From assembly GCF_016595525.1 (NCBI RefSeq), contig NZ_JAENII010000014.1, positions 62,001-126,000 of the forward strand: DNA of 64,000 bases, read 5' to 3'. The position numbers and the translations under genes are program-made. Every line of letters begins with the position of its first letter. Position 1 is the stretch's first letter. The DNA is from Haloferula rosea (GTDB taxonomy: Bacteria; Verrucomicrobiota; Verrucomicrobiia; Verrucomicrobiales; Akkermansiaceae). This document shows, one piece after another, positions 43,326 to 51,738 of this stretch. The notes below the pieces were generated by a model. It was not told the origin of the DNA, made no database searches, and worked only from the letters and a program-made list of their open reading frames with translations.

Positions 43326-44081
43326 TCACAATCCGGTCGGATGATCCACAAACTCCCACTCGAGCTGGAAAGTCCTCGCCAATTCCTCAGCCAAGGCTTT
43401 CACCCCGAAGGTTTCCGTCGCGTAGTGACCTCCATAGACCAGATTGATTCCCAGTTCTTCAGCCAACGGGTAGCTCCAATGAGGCCCCTCACCGGTGACG
43501 AAAGCTTCCACGCCGGCCGCCGCCGCATCAGCCACCTGAGAACCCGCGCCTCCGGTAACGATTCCTACGGATCCTATGCGCTCCGGACCTCCCGGGCAGT
43601 GATGGACTCTGGCCCCGACTGCATTCTTGACCCGCTCCACCAACTCGTCCCTCGACCAATCCACCTCCGCCCTCAAACCCATGGCCATTCCCTTCCAGTC
43701 CATGAAAGGCTGCCAATCGGCCAAACCCATCGCACGCGCCAAACCAACGTTGTTTCCCCATTCCGGATGAACGTCCAGAGGGAGGTGTGACGAATAGATC
43801 GCCATCCCGGCGTCCATGGCAGCCTTGATTTTTCGATAGTTTGCCCCGGTCATCGGTTGGGCGCCCTGCCAGAAAAGCCCATGGTGCACGAGCATCAGGT
43901 CCGCACCTGCAGCGATCGCTTTTTCGATCACAGGCAAGGAAGCGTCCACGGCTGCTGCAACCTTGGTGACCGGACCCGGATTCTCCAGTTGAAGCCCATT
44001 GACGGCCCCCGAGTAGTCCGCGATTTCAGAAGTCTTCAGGGATTGTTCGAGAAATTGGCAAATTGCTCCCAAGTCAGCCAT
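43326..44081 (-). CDS. Nif3-like dinuclear metal center protein
   Basis: 251 residues of the Nif3/YbgI family (also annotated GTP cyclohydrolase I type 2). The metal-binding motifs are LVHHGLFW (two His), SSHLPLDVHPEWGNN and the C-terminal TGEGPHW with YGGHYATETFGV. It binds two metal ions; the true cellular reaction is uncertain. It overlaps the RluA-type gene by 8 bases, so the two are probably one transcript. Confidence 0.92.
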   Translation of the reverse strand: MADLGAICQFLEQSLKTSEIADYSGAVNGLQLENPGPVTKVAAAVDASLPVIEKAIAAGADLMLVHHGLFWQGAQPMTGANYRKIKAAMDAGMAIYSSHLPLDVHPEWGNNVGLARAMGLADWQPFMDWKGMAMGLRAEVDWSRDELVERVKNAVGARVHHCPGGPERIGSVGIVTGGAGSQVADAAAAGVEAFVTGEGPHWSYPLAEELGINLVYGGHYATETFGVKALAEELARTFQLEWEFVDHPTGL

Positions 44082-44862
44082 GCCAGACCCCTACGGGGCT
44101 ACCGGACGAAAACCGAGCGAATTCGGAAGGCCTCGGCGACTTCCAGACCCGCCACTCCCCGGCCCAACGCACGCTCAACTCAGTGCAGTGGAGTGCTTGT
44201 CGGGGCAAAATCATCCTCGCCACCGAATCCTCACTCAGTTCACCTCGCACCTGCTCCAAGTAGGCTTCCCCACCGCCACCATAAATCTTGTCCCCGACGA
44301 TCGGGTGACCCAGCGCCTCCAGATGCACCCGAATCTGGTGCATCCGCCCAGATTCCGGAAAACATCGAATGCTCGAGAACCTCCCCTCCGGCCTCTGGAA
44401 ACGATCCTCGACCCGAAATCCCGTTGTGCAGGGCTTTCCCTCGGGATGAACACGCTGCCGAACCCAGATCGGGCACTCTTGAACCTCACCGGTTCTTAGG
44501 ATTGGTCGATTGCAGACCGTTTGCTCCCATTCAGGCCAACCATGAACCATGGCCAGATACTCCTTCCTCACCTCCCGCTTCTCGAATTGAAGGGACAGCG
44601 CGTGAGCCACAGGTCGCGTTTTGGCCACCAACACCACTCCGCTCGTCTCGCGGTCGAGCCTCGTTAGGATCGACAAGGTCCCGCCTCCCGCCAACTCACA
44701 AGCCAGCAATGCCTGCAATCCACCCAGAAGGGTCGGCTCATCCTTCTCCCCCGTCGGATGAACCACCAACGGAGCCGGCTTCTCGACCACGATCCACTCC
44801 GCGGTCTCATCGATCACGGTGAAGTCCAGTTGCGTCGACACTCCGCGAGCGTCGCCTGACAT
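44074..44862 (-). CDS. RluA-family RNA pseudouridine synthase
   Basis: 262 residues. The catalytic Asp is in TRLDRETSGVVL, with PLVVHPTG, KEYLAMVHG and GRMHQIRVHLEALGHPIVGD also present. It isomerises uridine to pseudouridine in rRNA or tRNA; the target cannot be read from the sequence. It has no S4 domain, unlike RluD. Its end overlaps the Nif3 start. Confidence 0.93.
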   Translation of the reverse strand: MSGDARGVSTQLDFTVIDETAEWIVVEKPAPLVVHPTGEKDEPTLLGGLQALLACELAGGGTLSILTRLDRETSGVVLVAKTRPVAHALSLQFEKREVRKEYLAMVHGWPEWEQTVCNRPILRTGEVQECPIWVRQRVHPEGKPCTTGFRVEDRFQRPEGRFSSIRCFPESGRMHQIRVHLEALGHPIVGDKIYGGGGEAYLEQVRGELSEDSVARMILPRQALHCTELSVRWAGEWRVWKSPRPSEFARFSSGSPVGVWHG

Positions 44863-44921
44863 ACAGGATTCGTCACGCTTTTGTCTGGCATCCGGATTCT
44901 GAACTCTGGTCTCTTTCCCGC

Positions 44922-46235
44922 ATGCCCGCCGACGCGCAACACACCCTGGCCGCCGCTGCCACCCTCGAAGGAACCTCCCTCCACACCGGCGAGAAGGTGA
45001 CGCTGACCCTCAAACCAGCTCCTGAAGACCACGGCTTCAAATTCCGCCGGGTCGACATCCCGGACCAACCTTTCATCGATGCCGATGTCGAAAAAGTCCA
45101 GACGGTCGAACGCGCCACCACCTTGGCCGAAGGCTCGGTCAAAGTGCACACCGTCGAGCACGTCATCTCCGCACTGACCGGAATGGGCGTCGACAACGCC
45201 ATCGTCGAAATGGACGCCAACGAACCACCGATCGGAGATGGTTCGGCGCAGCCATTCGTCGAACTCATCAAGAAGGCCGGCATCGTCGCTCAGGATGCCC
45301 CCCGAAAGACTTGGGAGATCCGCGAACCCATCCACCTGGAGTGCGGCGACGGATCGCTCCTCACCATCGTCCCGTGCAAGACCTTCCGAGTCTCGGTGAC
45401 CAACGTCGGCCCCGACGGCCGCTTCGCCCAATACTTCTCATCCGAGGTCACTCCTGAGATCTACGAACGCGAAATCGCCCGCGCCCGCACCTTCGTCTAC
45501 TACGAAGACGTGAAGCCCCTGCTCGACAAGGGACTGATCAAAGGGGGCTCACTCGAGAATGCCGTCGTCGTTCGAGGCGATCAGGTCATGTCGAAAGAGC
45601 CGGTCCGGTTCGACAACGAATTCGCCCGCCACAAGGCGCTCGACCTGATCGGCGACCTGATGCTTTGCGGAAAGCGGATCCTTGGCCACGTGATCGCGGT
45701 GAAACCCGGCCACGGCCCGAACACCCAGCTCGCCGCAACCCTCAAGAAGGAATATTCGCGGATGCGCTCCCTTGCGGCGCCATTCGAAATCCCACAAGGC
45801 GAAGCCATTCTCGATATCAACGATATCATGAAGCTCCTTCCCCACCGTCACCCCTTCCTGCTCGTCGACCGCATCGTCGACTTCGAGGGCGACAACAAGT
45901 GCACCGGACTGAAGAACGTGACCATGAACGAACCCTTCTTCCCCGGCCACTTCCCGGATCACCCGATCATGCCCGGTGTGCTGCAGCTCGAGGCGATGGC
46001 CCAGGTGTCGTCCGTCCTCATGCTTCGCAAACCCGAGAACGCCGGCAAGATCGGCTACTTCATGAGCGCCGACAAAGTGAAGTGGCGTCGCCCGGTCCTG
46101 CCCGGCGATGCGCTCTACATTCAGGCCGAAATGACCAAGTCCCGTGGCTCCATCGGCACCGCCAAGTGCCGATGCCTCGTCAATGGCGAAACCGCCTCGG
46201 AAGCCGAGCTGAAGTTCGCCCTGGTCGACAATTGA
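44922..46235 (+). CDS. lpxC-fabZ: Fused LpxC-FabZ: UDP-3-O-acyl-GlcNAc deacetylase / hydroxyacyl-ACP dehydratase
   Basis: 437 residues. Residues ~1-285 are LpxC, committing to lipid A: zinc ligands in HTVEH and RHKALDLIGD, plus the GDGSAQPF block. Residues ~295-437 are FabZ: LPHRHPFLLVDR and PGHFPDHPIMPGVLQLEAMAQ carry the catalytic His and Glu. The fusion is known from Bacteroidetes, Chlorobi, Verrucomicrobia and some others, and links fatty acid and lipid A synthesis. It starts at ATG 44922. Confidence 0.97.
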   Translation: MPADAQHTLAAAATLEGTSLHTGEKVTLTLKPAPEDHGFKFRRVDIPDQPFIDADVEKVQTVERATTLAEGSVKVHTVEHVISALTGMGVDNAIVEMDANEPPIGDGSAQPFVELIKKAGIVAQDAPRKTWEIREPIHLECGDGSLLTIVPCKTFRVSVTNVGPDGRFAQYFSSEVTPEIYEREIARARTFVYYEDVKPLLDKGLIKGGSLENAVVVRGDQVMSKEPVRFDNEFARHKALDLIGDLMLCGKRILGHVIAVKPGHGPNTQLAATLKKEYSRMRSLAAPFEIPQGEAILDINDIMKLLPHRHPFLLVDRIVDFEGDNKCTGLKNVTMNEPFFPGHFPDHPIMPGVLQLEAMAQVSSVLMLRKPENAGKIGYFMSADKVKWRRPVLPGDALYIQAEMTKSRGSIGTAKCRCLVNGETASEAELKFALVDN

Positions 46236-46263
46236 AACCCACCCTGATCCACCCTCGAAGCCG

Positions 46264-47013
46264 ATGAGCGAGAATCAGCAGAAACTTGCCGTCCTCATCG
46301 ACGCCGACAACGCCTCTCCAAAGCAGGTCGCCGACCTGTTCGGAGAGATCGCGAAATTCGGCACCGCCTTCGTTCGCCGGATTTATGGCGACTGGACCAC
46401 CGACCAGCTCAAAGGCTGGAAGAAAGATCTGCCGGAATACGCGATCCAGCCCATCCAGCAATTCGCCCACACGACCCGGAAGAATTCGACCGACAGCGCC
46501 ATGATCATCGATGCCATGGACCTGCTCTACACGGGTCGCTTCGATGCATTCTGCCTTGTGACCAGCGACAGCGACTTCACCCGACTCGCGTCCCGCATCC
46601 GCGAAGACGGCCTCGACGTGTACGGTTTCGGCGCACGCAAGACGCCCGCCCCCTTCCGCAACGCCTGCACCACCTTCGTGTATCTGGATTCCCAGAACGC
46701 GAGCAAGTCCACGAACAAGACCGAAAACCCGGAACAACGTCTGGAGAAACGTCGGACCGAGCTCATGAAGCAGTTCAATGGCAACGCCGGACTGATCAAG
46801 GCCATCCGTGAAACCATCGCCGACATCTCGGACGACGATGGCTGGGCTCGCCTCGGCCCCCTCGGATCCAAAGTGCGGAATGCCTGGCCCGACTTCCTTC
46901 CCCGCAACTACGGTTTCTCCCGCCTGAGCGACCTTCTCGAGCGAAGCCACCTCTTCGAGCTCCGGAAAGGATCCTCCGGCATCTTTGAAGTAAGGGACCG
47001 CAAACCAAGCTGA
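46264..47013 (+). CDS. NYN-domain (LabA-like) putative nuclease with OST-HTH domain
   Basis: 249 residues. The NYN/PIN-like domain (residues ~6-145) opens with VLIDADNAS and includes STDSAMIIDAMDLL and LVTSDSDFTRLA, whose acidic residues form the metal site of RNases. The C-terminal half has an OST-HTH/LOTUS-like pattern (GWARLGPLGSKVRN ... RLSDLLERSHLFEL) that binds RNA. It probably processes RNA in the cytoplasm. It follows lpxC-fabZ by 28 bases and may be co-transcribed. Confidence 0.87.
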   Translation: MSENQQKLAVLIDADNASPKQVADLFGEIAKFGTAFVRRIYGDWTTDQLKGWKKDLPEYAIQPIQQFAHTTRKNSTDSAMIIDAMDLLYTGRFDAFCLVTSDSDFTRLASRIREDGLDVYGFGARKTPAPFRNACTTFVYLDSQNASKSTNKTENPEQRLEKRRTELMKQFNGNAGLIKAIRETIADISDDDGWARLGPLGSKVRNAWPDFLPRNYGFSRLSDLLERSHLFELRKGSSGIFEVRDRKPS

Positions 47014-47023
47014 CCTGGCTCCC

Positions 47024-48658
47024 TCATTCCTCCTCGATCGTTCCCTCTTCCACTCCCCGCCCGATCATCTCGTTCGAGAGCTTGTGGTTGAACTCGAACA
47101 AATCCGTTCTGCGATCACTGATCGGAGTCACCGCCCCGCTGGAGCGGGAGCGATACAGATCCGAGATGTCCAGGTCCGTCACCAGCATCGTTTCCACATT
47201 CGCATCCGCCTGCGCATGGATGCCGTCGCGGGCGAACTCGAAGTCACACGGGGTGAAAACCGACGCCCGCCCGTAGTGGATGTCCATCGCCGGCACATCC
47301 GGCAGATTTCCTACGACGCCTGCCGTAGCAACATAGATCTGGTTTTCAATGGCCCTCGCCGCCGCACAGGTGCTGACCCGCATGTGCCCCTGTCGATTGT
47401 CGGTGCAATACGGCACGAAAAGGATCTCAACCCCGCGGTCCGCGAGGTAGCGGGCGGCTTCCGGGAATTCGACATCGTAGCAGATGAGGATCCCGATCCG
47501 CGCCTTGGGCGTCTGCACCACCACCAGAGAATCCCCTCCGGAAATACCCCACCACGTCCGTTCCGACGGGGTGATGTGAAGTTTCGGCTGGGACACGAAA
47601 CTCCCGTCCGGCCGGAAGACCATCGCCGTATTGAGCAGCCGACCATCCGACTGCGCCACCGGATGCGAACCCGCGATCAGGTAGAGTCCCTGCTCCCTCG
47701 CCAGGGTCGCCATCAGTTCCACGAATTGGTCAGTGTATTCCGCCAATTTCCTGATCCCCTCGCGCGAACCCATCGGCGGCAGACCACTCAGGAGCTGGAC
47801 ACTGAGAAACTCGGGGAACAGCACGAACTCCGCACCATAATCCTCCCCCGCCGTCTCGACGAAATAGCGCACCTGCTGGGCGAAATCATCGAACCCATCC
47901 AGTCGACGCATCTGATACTGCACGCAAGCAATCCGCACTTTCGCACCACCCTGCTCCTGAGGCTGGTAGTCAGGATTCAACCACTCGATCAGTGACGCAT
48001 AGTCCTTTGATCTCGGATCCCGGATGTAGTTCGGCATCACCCCCCTCACCGCGAACCCTTGCGCGATCTGAAAGCCCAGGACCGGGTCCTTGATCTTCCC
48101 TTCCTGCACCTGCCAGACATACTCCTCCGGCGTCAATCGACTCGCGTGGTCCACGTAGTTCGCCAGTCGTCCCCCCGCCAGGATGCGACGCAGATTCAGC
48201 CGGCGGCACAGGTCACGTCGCGCCTCATACAGCGCCTTGCCGATCCCCCGGCCGCGCATCTCGGGATCCACATAAACCTCCGCGCCATACAGCGTGTCTC
48301 CCTGCGGGTCATGATTGTAAAAGTAACCGTCATCCGTGATGCCGTAGTAGGTGTGCTTGCGCAACGGATCACGCCCCATGTTGACGATCAACGATGAGGC
48401 CACCCCCACGATCTTCCCGTCAATCTCGGCCACCAACTGGCCATCCTCGAAGAGGTCGAGATGCGACTTGAGTTCGGAGACCTCCCACGCCCCGTCGGCA
48501 GCGACCATGAGCGGGAAGCAGCGACGGTGGAGATTGATGATCGCGGAGATATCTTCCGCGACGGGGTTTCGGATCCATACGTTGCCTTGGTCCGTTTCGT
48601 AGTCTCGTGGTAGCACGGCGGTAGAGTCGGGCCCCCATTCAGGGATGGCAAATCCCAT
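47024..48658 (-). CDS. GNAT acetyltransferase - carbon-nitrogen hydrolase fusion
   Basis: 544 residues. The N-terminal GNAT domain (residues ~25-200) has the acetyl-CoA loop VDPEMRGRGIGKALYEARR. The C-terminal nitrilase domain (from ~240) has the catalytic Glu in LFPEFLS, the Lys in PKLHITP and the Cys in ILICYDVEFPEAAR. It should form or cleave an amide; the substrate is unknown. Similar fusions occur widely but are uncharacterised. It is convergent with the NYN gene, 10 bases apart. Confidence 0.92.
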   Translation of the reverse strand: MGFAIPEWGPDSTAVLPRDYETDQGNVWIRNPVAEDISAIINLHRRCFPLMVAADGAWEVSELKSHLDLFEDGQLVAEIDGKIVGVASSLIVNMGRDPLRKHTYYGITDDGYFYNHDPQGDTLYGAEVYVDPEMRGRGIGKALYEARRDLCRRLNLRRILAGGRLANYVDHASRLTPEEYVWQVQEGKIKDPVLGFQIAQGFAVRGVMPNYIRDPRSKDYASLIEWLNPDYQPQEQGGAKVRIACVQYQMRRLDGFDDFAQQVRYFVETAGEDYGAEFVLFPEFLSVQLLSGLPPMGSREGIRKLAEYTDQFVELMATLAREQGLYLIAGSHPVAQSDGRLLNTAMVFRPDGSFVSQPKLHITPSERTWWGISGGDSLVVVQTPKARIGILICYDVEFPEAARYLADRGVEILFVPYCTDNRQGHMRVSTCAAARAIENQIYVATAGVVGNLPDVPAMDIHYGRASVFTPCDFEFARDGIHAQADANVETMLVTDLDISDLYRSRSSGAVTPISDRRTDLFEFNHKLSNEMIGRGVEEGTIEEE

Positions 48659-48689
48659 TTATCGAACTCCGCCAGTTCCTCGAACCGAC

Positions 48690-49763
48690 CTAATCCTCGA
48701 ACTCGACCATCGCGGCCGAGTCCCCGACCCACGCACCGAAATACGGCCACTCGGCACCATCGCGCCACAAAAACACGAAGAACGGACGGTCATACACCAG
48801 GTCCCGCGGCACGGTCCTGGGCGCCGCACCAAAAGGATCCATCCCCCCTTCCGCGGCGGCACGGACCTCCGCGCCGCGCTCGTGCAGGGCGAACTCCACC
48901 CGTTGCCGGGCGGCATTCACGACGTAGGGATCACCCGGACGACCATAGAACCGACCACCCTGAAGAGCCTCCTTGAAGTCCCCCTGCGCGGACAGCTTCA
49001 AATACGGCACCTGTAGTCGATCTCCTGAATGCAGGGCCGGATCGGAGTGCAATCCCGCGTTCTCTCCCACTGCCGCGTGCCATCCTTTCCTCCACACCCT
49101 CAACCATCGACAGGCCGCGGCAAAGCCCTGTCGACCCGGTGGCTGATACAGCACGACCGACCCAAACTCCTCCTGCCTGCATCGCAGCTCTACCGCATGG
49201 AAACCCGCCTTCCGACGCCACGCGAGCACCCGGACCTCATCGCGGTAGTCCCCACTGTCCTCACCCACCACTCCGAAGAATGAGACACGATCCTCCGTGC
49301 CCGCCATCGACTTGAACTCCAGCGGCACCTTCCGGCTCCGGTAAAACGGCTTCACAAAGGCCACTTGGGCATCAAGCAGGGAATAGAATGCCACCGCGCC
49401 CGGCCTCGCCCCTTCCACCTCCCGAAAGGGACCACGATCCTCGCCGAGGAAATCCGCAGCCTCCCCATTCACCTTCAGGAAGAAGTCCCGCGTGGCTTCA
49501 CCGGACCACACCTTCCAACGCCCCTGGGGCATCACCTTCTCCGGCTCCCAGCGAAAGGTATCGAGTCTCTTGCCAAGCTCACTCCCGCTCTCCTTCGGCG
49601 GTCCGCCCAGCCCCTCATTCATCGCGTCCCACCCGGCTTGGAATGTCGGAGTCCACACCACCGTGCGCCGCACATCGAAATCCTCTTCGGGGTGGGCGAT
49701 CGACAGCACCTCGGCACCCGCCAGCACCCCGCTCAATCCCAGTATGCCAATGAACGCCTTCAT
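48690..49763 (-). CDS. Divergent exported serpin-like protein
   Basis: 357 residues with signal peptide MKAFIGILGLSGVLAGA. The second two-thirds follow the serpin order: a FVKPF strand, LEFKSMAGTEDRVSFFG, VELRCRQEEFGSVVLYQP, then PYLKLSAQGDFKEALQ, a hinge-like HERGAEVRAAA, and the C-terminal strands YDRPFFVFLWR and PYFGAWVGD. The N-terminal third is shorter and atypical. The hinge has Arg and Val where small residues are needed for inhibition, so inhibitory action is doubtful. It overlaps the preceding gene by ATGA. The assignment is by eye. Confidence 0.65.
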   Translation of the reverse strand: MKAFIGILGLSGVLAGAEVLSIAHPEEDFDVRRTVVWTPTFQAGWDAMNEGLGGPPKESGSELGKRLDTFRWEPEKVMPQGRWKVWSGEATRDFFLKVNGEAADFLGEDRGPFREVEGARPGAVAFYSLLDAQVAFVKPFYRSRKVPLEFKSMAGTEDRVSFFGVVGEDSGDYRDEVRVLAWRRKAGFHAVELRCRQEEFGSVVLYQPPGRQGFAAACRWLRVWRKGWHAAVGENAGLHSDPALHSGDRLQVPYLKLSAQGDFKEALQGGRFYGRPGDPYVVNAARQRVEFALHERGAEVRAAAEGGMDPFGAAPRTVPRDLVYDRPFFVFLWRDGAEWPYFGAWVGDSAAMVEFED

Positions 49764-50518
49764 CACTCAGACTCCTTCACCACCAGCACATCGCATTTGA
49801 GAAACACCATGAGCACCCGTTTCTCCCCAGCTTCCTCACCAAGGGCAGGGAGTGCTGATAGAAGCACATACTGCCCGTCGCGACAGGTCACCGCCACGCC
49901 GAGATCCCTCGAATCAAAGATCGGATGCTTGTCCTGATAGAGTTCACCGAGATGGTTCCTCCTCTCCAAATGCACCTTGTAGCCCGCGAAGCGGACGATC
50001 TCAGGAGCGAGCTGGACATCCACCAGCTGCCCCAACTCCCCGACGTTTGGAGCAATCTCCAACGTGCTGCCCACATTCCGCGTCTCAAAAGACGTCGGCA
50101 CCGTGAAGGCTGCGGCGAGCGGGTGGAACTTGAAGCCTTCCCCCAACCCCTGGATCGGGGTCGATGCAAAGCTTCCCGAAAGACCACCCGGGGGCTCATA
50201 CTCACTCGGATAGATCCGTTCGCAGATCGATTCCACGGTCGCCTTCTCACCGCTGCGTCCCATCACCAGCATCGTTTCGACCACTGAGGCTTCGCCCTGC
50301 TCGACCAAGCCCACGACCTGCCTGCGCAGACCCGTCGCATCCGCGGTCTTCTGTTCGGTTTCCATCAGAGCCAAGTACGAGGCCTGCTTGACTTCGACGA
50401 ACTCGACCTGCACCCGCACCATCCTCGGCCGGTTCAGGTCCGGATCGAATGGATCATACCCCTCGGCCCAGGCCGCGGACGCCCACGGCAAGACCAGCGC
50501 CATCAGCAAAGGCTTCAT
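49763..50518 (-). CDS. Secreted secretin-like protein, paralog 2
   Basis: 251 residues with signal peptide MKPLLMALVLPWASAAWA. It shares with its upstream neighbour the blocks VQVEFVEV, ATGLRRQVVGLVE, RIYPSEYEP, FETRNVGSTLEIAPNVG, LAPEIV and CRDGQYVLLSALP, so the pair arose by duplication. The strand GSTLEIAPNVG followed by VQLAPEIV recalls the secretin-fold core of type II/III secretion proteins, but the short length and lack of a barrel argue against a true secretin. It overlaps both neighbours by ATGA. Confidence 0.75.
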   Translation of the reverse strand: MKPLLMALVLPWASAAWAEGYDPFDPDLNRPRMVRVQVEFVEVKQASYLALMETEQKTADATGLRRQVVGLVEQGEASVVETMLVMGRSGEKATVESICERIYPSEYEPPGGLSGSFASTPIQGLGEGFKFHPLAAAFTVPTSFETRNVGSTLEIAPNVGELGQLVDVQLAPEIVRFAGYKVHLERRNHLGELYQDKHPIFDSRDLGVAVTCRDGQYVLLSALPALGEEAGEKRVLMVFLKCDVLVVKESE

Positions 50519-51369
50519 CACTCGGACTCCCTCACCTTCATCACATCGCACTTCACGAACACCATCACCTTCCTCGTGAAATCCATCTCACCCGTCTGAT
50601 CCTTCGGAGAAAGTGCCGCCACCAGGGTATACTGGCCATCGATGCAGGTGATCGCCGTATTGACGGCCAATTTGTAGATGAGCGGCATTTCGATGGTCGA
50701 CTCATTGCCCGCCCCGTCGGTCGTCTTGTTCCAGACGGTATTCCCCGTATGCCAGACGATTTCCGGCGCGAACCTCAAATCGATCACCCGCCCCGAATCC
50801 CCGACCGTTGGCTCGATCTCGAGCGTGCTGCCCAGGTTGCGGGTCTCGAACGCCGTCGGAGTCGCCGGAGTCCGCAGCATCCACAGCAACTTCACATCCT
50901 CCGGAGAAAGCCCGCCTTCCTTCTCCGGCAGATCCACCTCGTTGGGAATCTCCGCCGGCTCGTATTCCGTTGGATAGATGAATTCCTTGATCCCCTCACT
51001 CACCGCCTTCTCCCCACTCCGCGCGACCACCATCATCGTCTCAAGCACCTTCGCCTCGTCGCTCTTCACCATCTCGGAGAGCTGCTTCCGCAATCCCGTC
51101 GCATCGCTACTCTCAGGCTTCGAAAGGAACAGCAGCTCCGTCATCTTTTTGTGGCTCAACTCCACAAACTCCACCTGAACCTGAACAAAAAACGGCTCGT
51201 TCTGGTGGGGATCAAACGGGTCGAAGCCCCCTCCTCCGTCCTCTCCTCCAGAAGAATGCTCGACGGCATCCTCACTCGAAAAGGCCTCAGGCACCTCCTC
51301 CTGTCCAAACCCCGAGCCGGAGAAAACCAACCCCGCCAACATCGCCCATCCAACCGCATATGCCTTCAT
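50518..51369 (-). CDS. Secreted secretin-like protein, paralog 1
   Basis: 283 residues with signal peptide MKAYAVGWAMLAGLVFSGSGFG, then an acidic Gly-rich linker (SSGGEDGGGGFDPFDP). The conserved domain (from ~55) has VQVEFVEL, DATGLRKQLSEMVK, FIYPTEYEP, FETRNLGSTLEIEPTVG, LRFAPEIV and CIDGQYTLVAALSP, as in paralog 2. It is the first gene of a three-gene operon, its stop overlapping the next start. Function is unknown; an envelope or surface role is inferred from the signal peptide. Confidence 0.75.
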   Translation of the reverse strand: MKAYAVGWAMLAGLVFSGSGFGQEEVPEAFSSEDAVEHSSGGEDGGGGFDPFDPHQNEPFFVQVQVEFVELSHKKMTELLFLSKPESSDATGLRKQLSEMVKSDEAKVLETMMVVARSGEKAVSEGIKEFIYPTEYEPAEIPNEVDLPEKEGGLSPEDVKLLWMLRTPATPTAFETRNLGSTLEIEPTVGDSGRVIDLRFAPEIVWHTGNTVWNKTTDGAGNESTIEMPLIYKLAVNTAITCIDGQYTLVAALSPKDQTGEMDFTRKVMVFVKCDVMKVRESE

Positions 51370-51449
51370 CACTGCTGATAGACGCAGCTGACCCGCATCC
51401 ATTCAAGTCAATCCACCTGAGCCGAAACCAGCGTCCGACCGCAGAAGCC

Positions 51450-51656
51450 TCACGCTCCGTAGAACCAGAGACCGACGCTGCCCACCGTGTTCAGAGCCGC
51501 CACGAGAAGCCCCACGCTCACCCACATCAGGCGATTCAGCACCGCGTGAACCTCAGGCGAAGCCGTCTCCGCACGCACATGACCCGCCCGAACAGATTTC
51601 AGTTGGCCAACATGGTAGGCCTGCTCAAGAGCTTGGAGGTGCGGAGGGTTCATCAT
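51450..51656 (-). CDS. Small membrane protein
   Basis: 68 residues from ATG 51656. A polar N-terminal half (HLQALEQAYHVGQLKSVRAG) and one transmembrane helix at residues ~44-66 (MWVSVGLLVAALNTVGSVGLWF). No family is recognised. It sits on the same strand as the CPA2 antiporter gene (downstream of it by 82 bases) and upstream of the secretin-like genes. Confidence 0.6.
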   Translation of the reverse strand: MMNPPHLQALEQAYHVGQLKSVRAGHVRAETASPEVHAVLNRLMWVSVGLLVAALNTVGSVGLWFYGA

Positions 51657-51738
51657 CCAATAAGGTAAGGGGTTCCTTACTACCAATCGCACCAATCCTT
51701 AGCAATTTCTAAAATAGATGGAGTTTCTTCAGGATTTC

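Noticed and set aside
50449-51378. A 309-residue plus-strand frame opposite the secretin-like pair
   Set aside because: It runs through the ATGA overlap of two signal-peptide proteins on the other strand; composition fits antisense.
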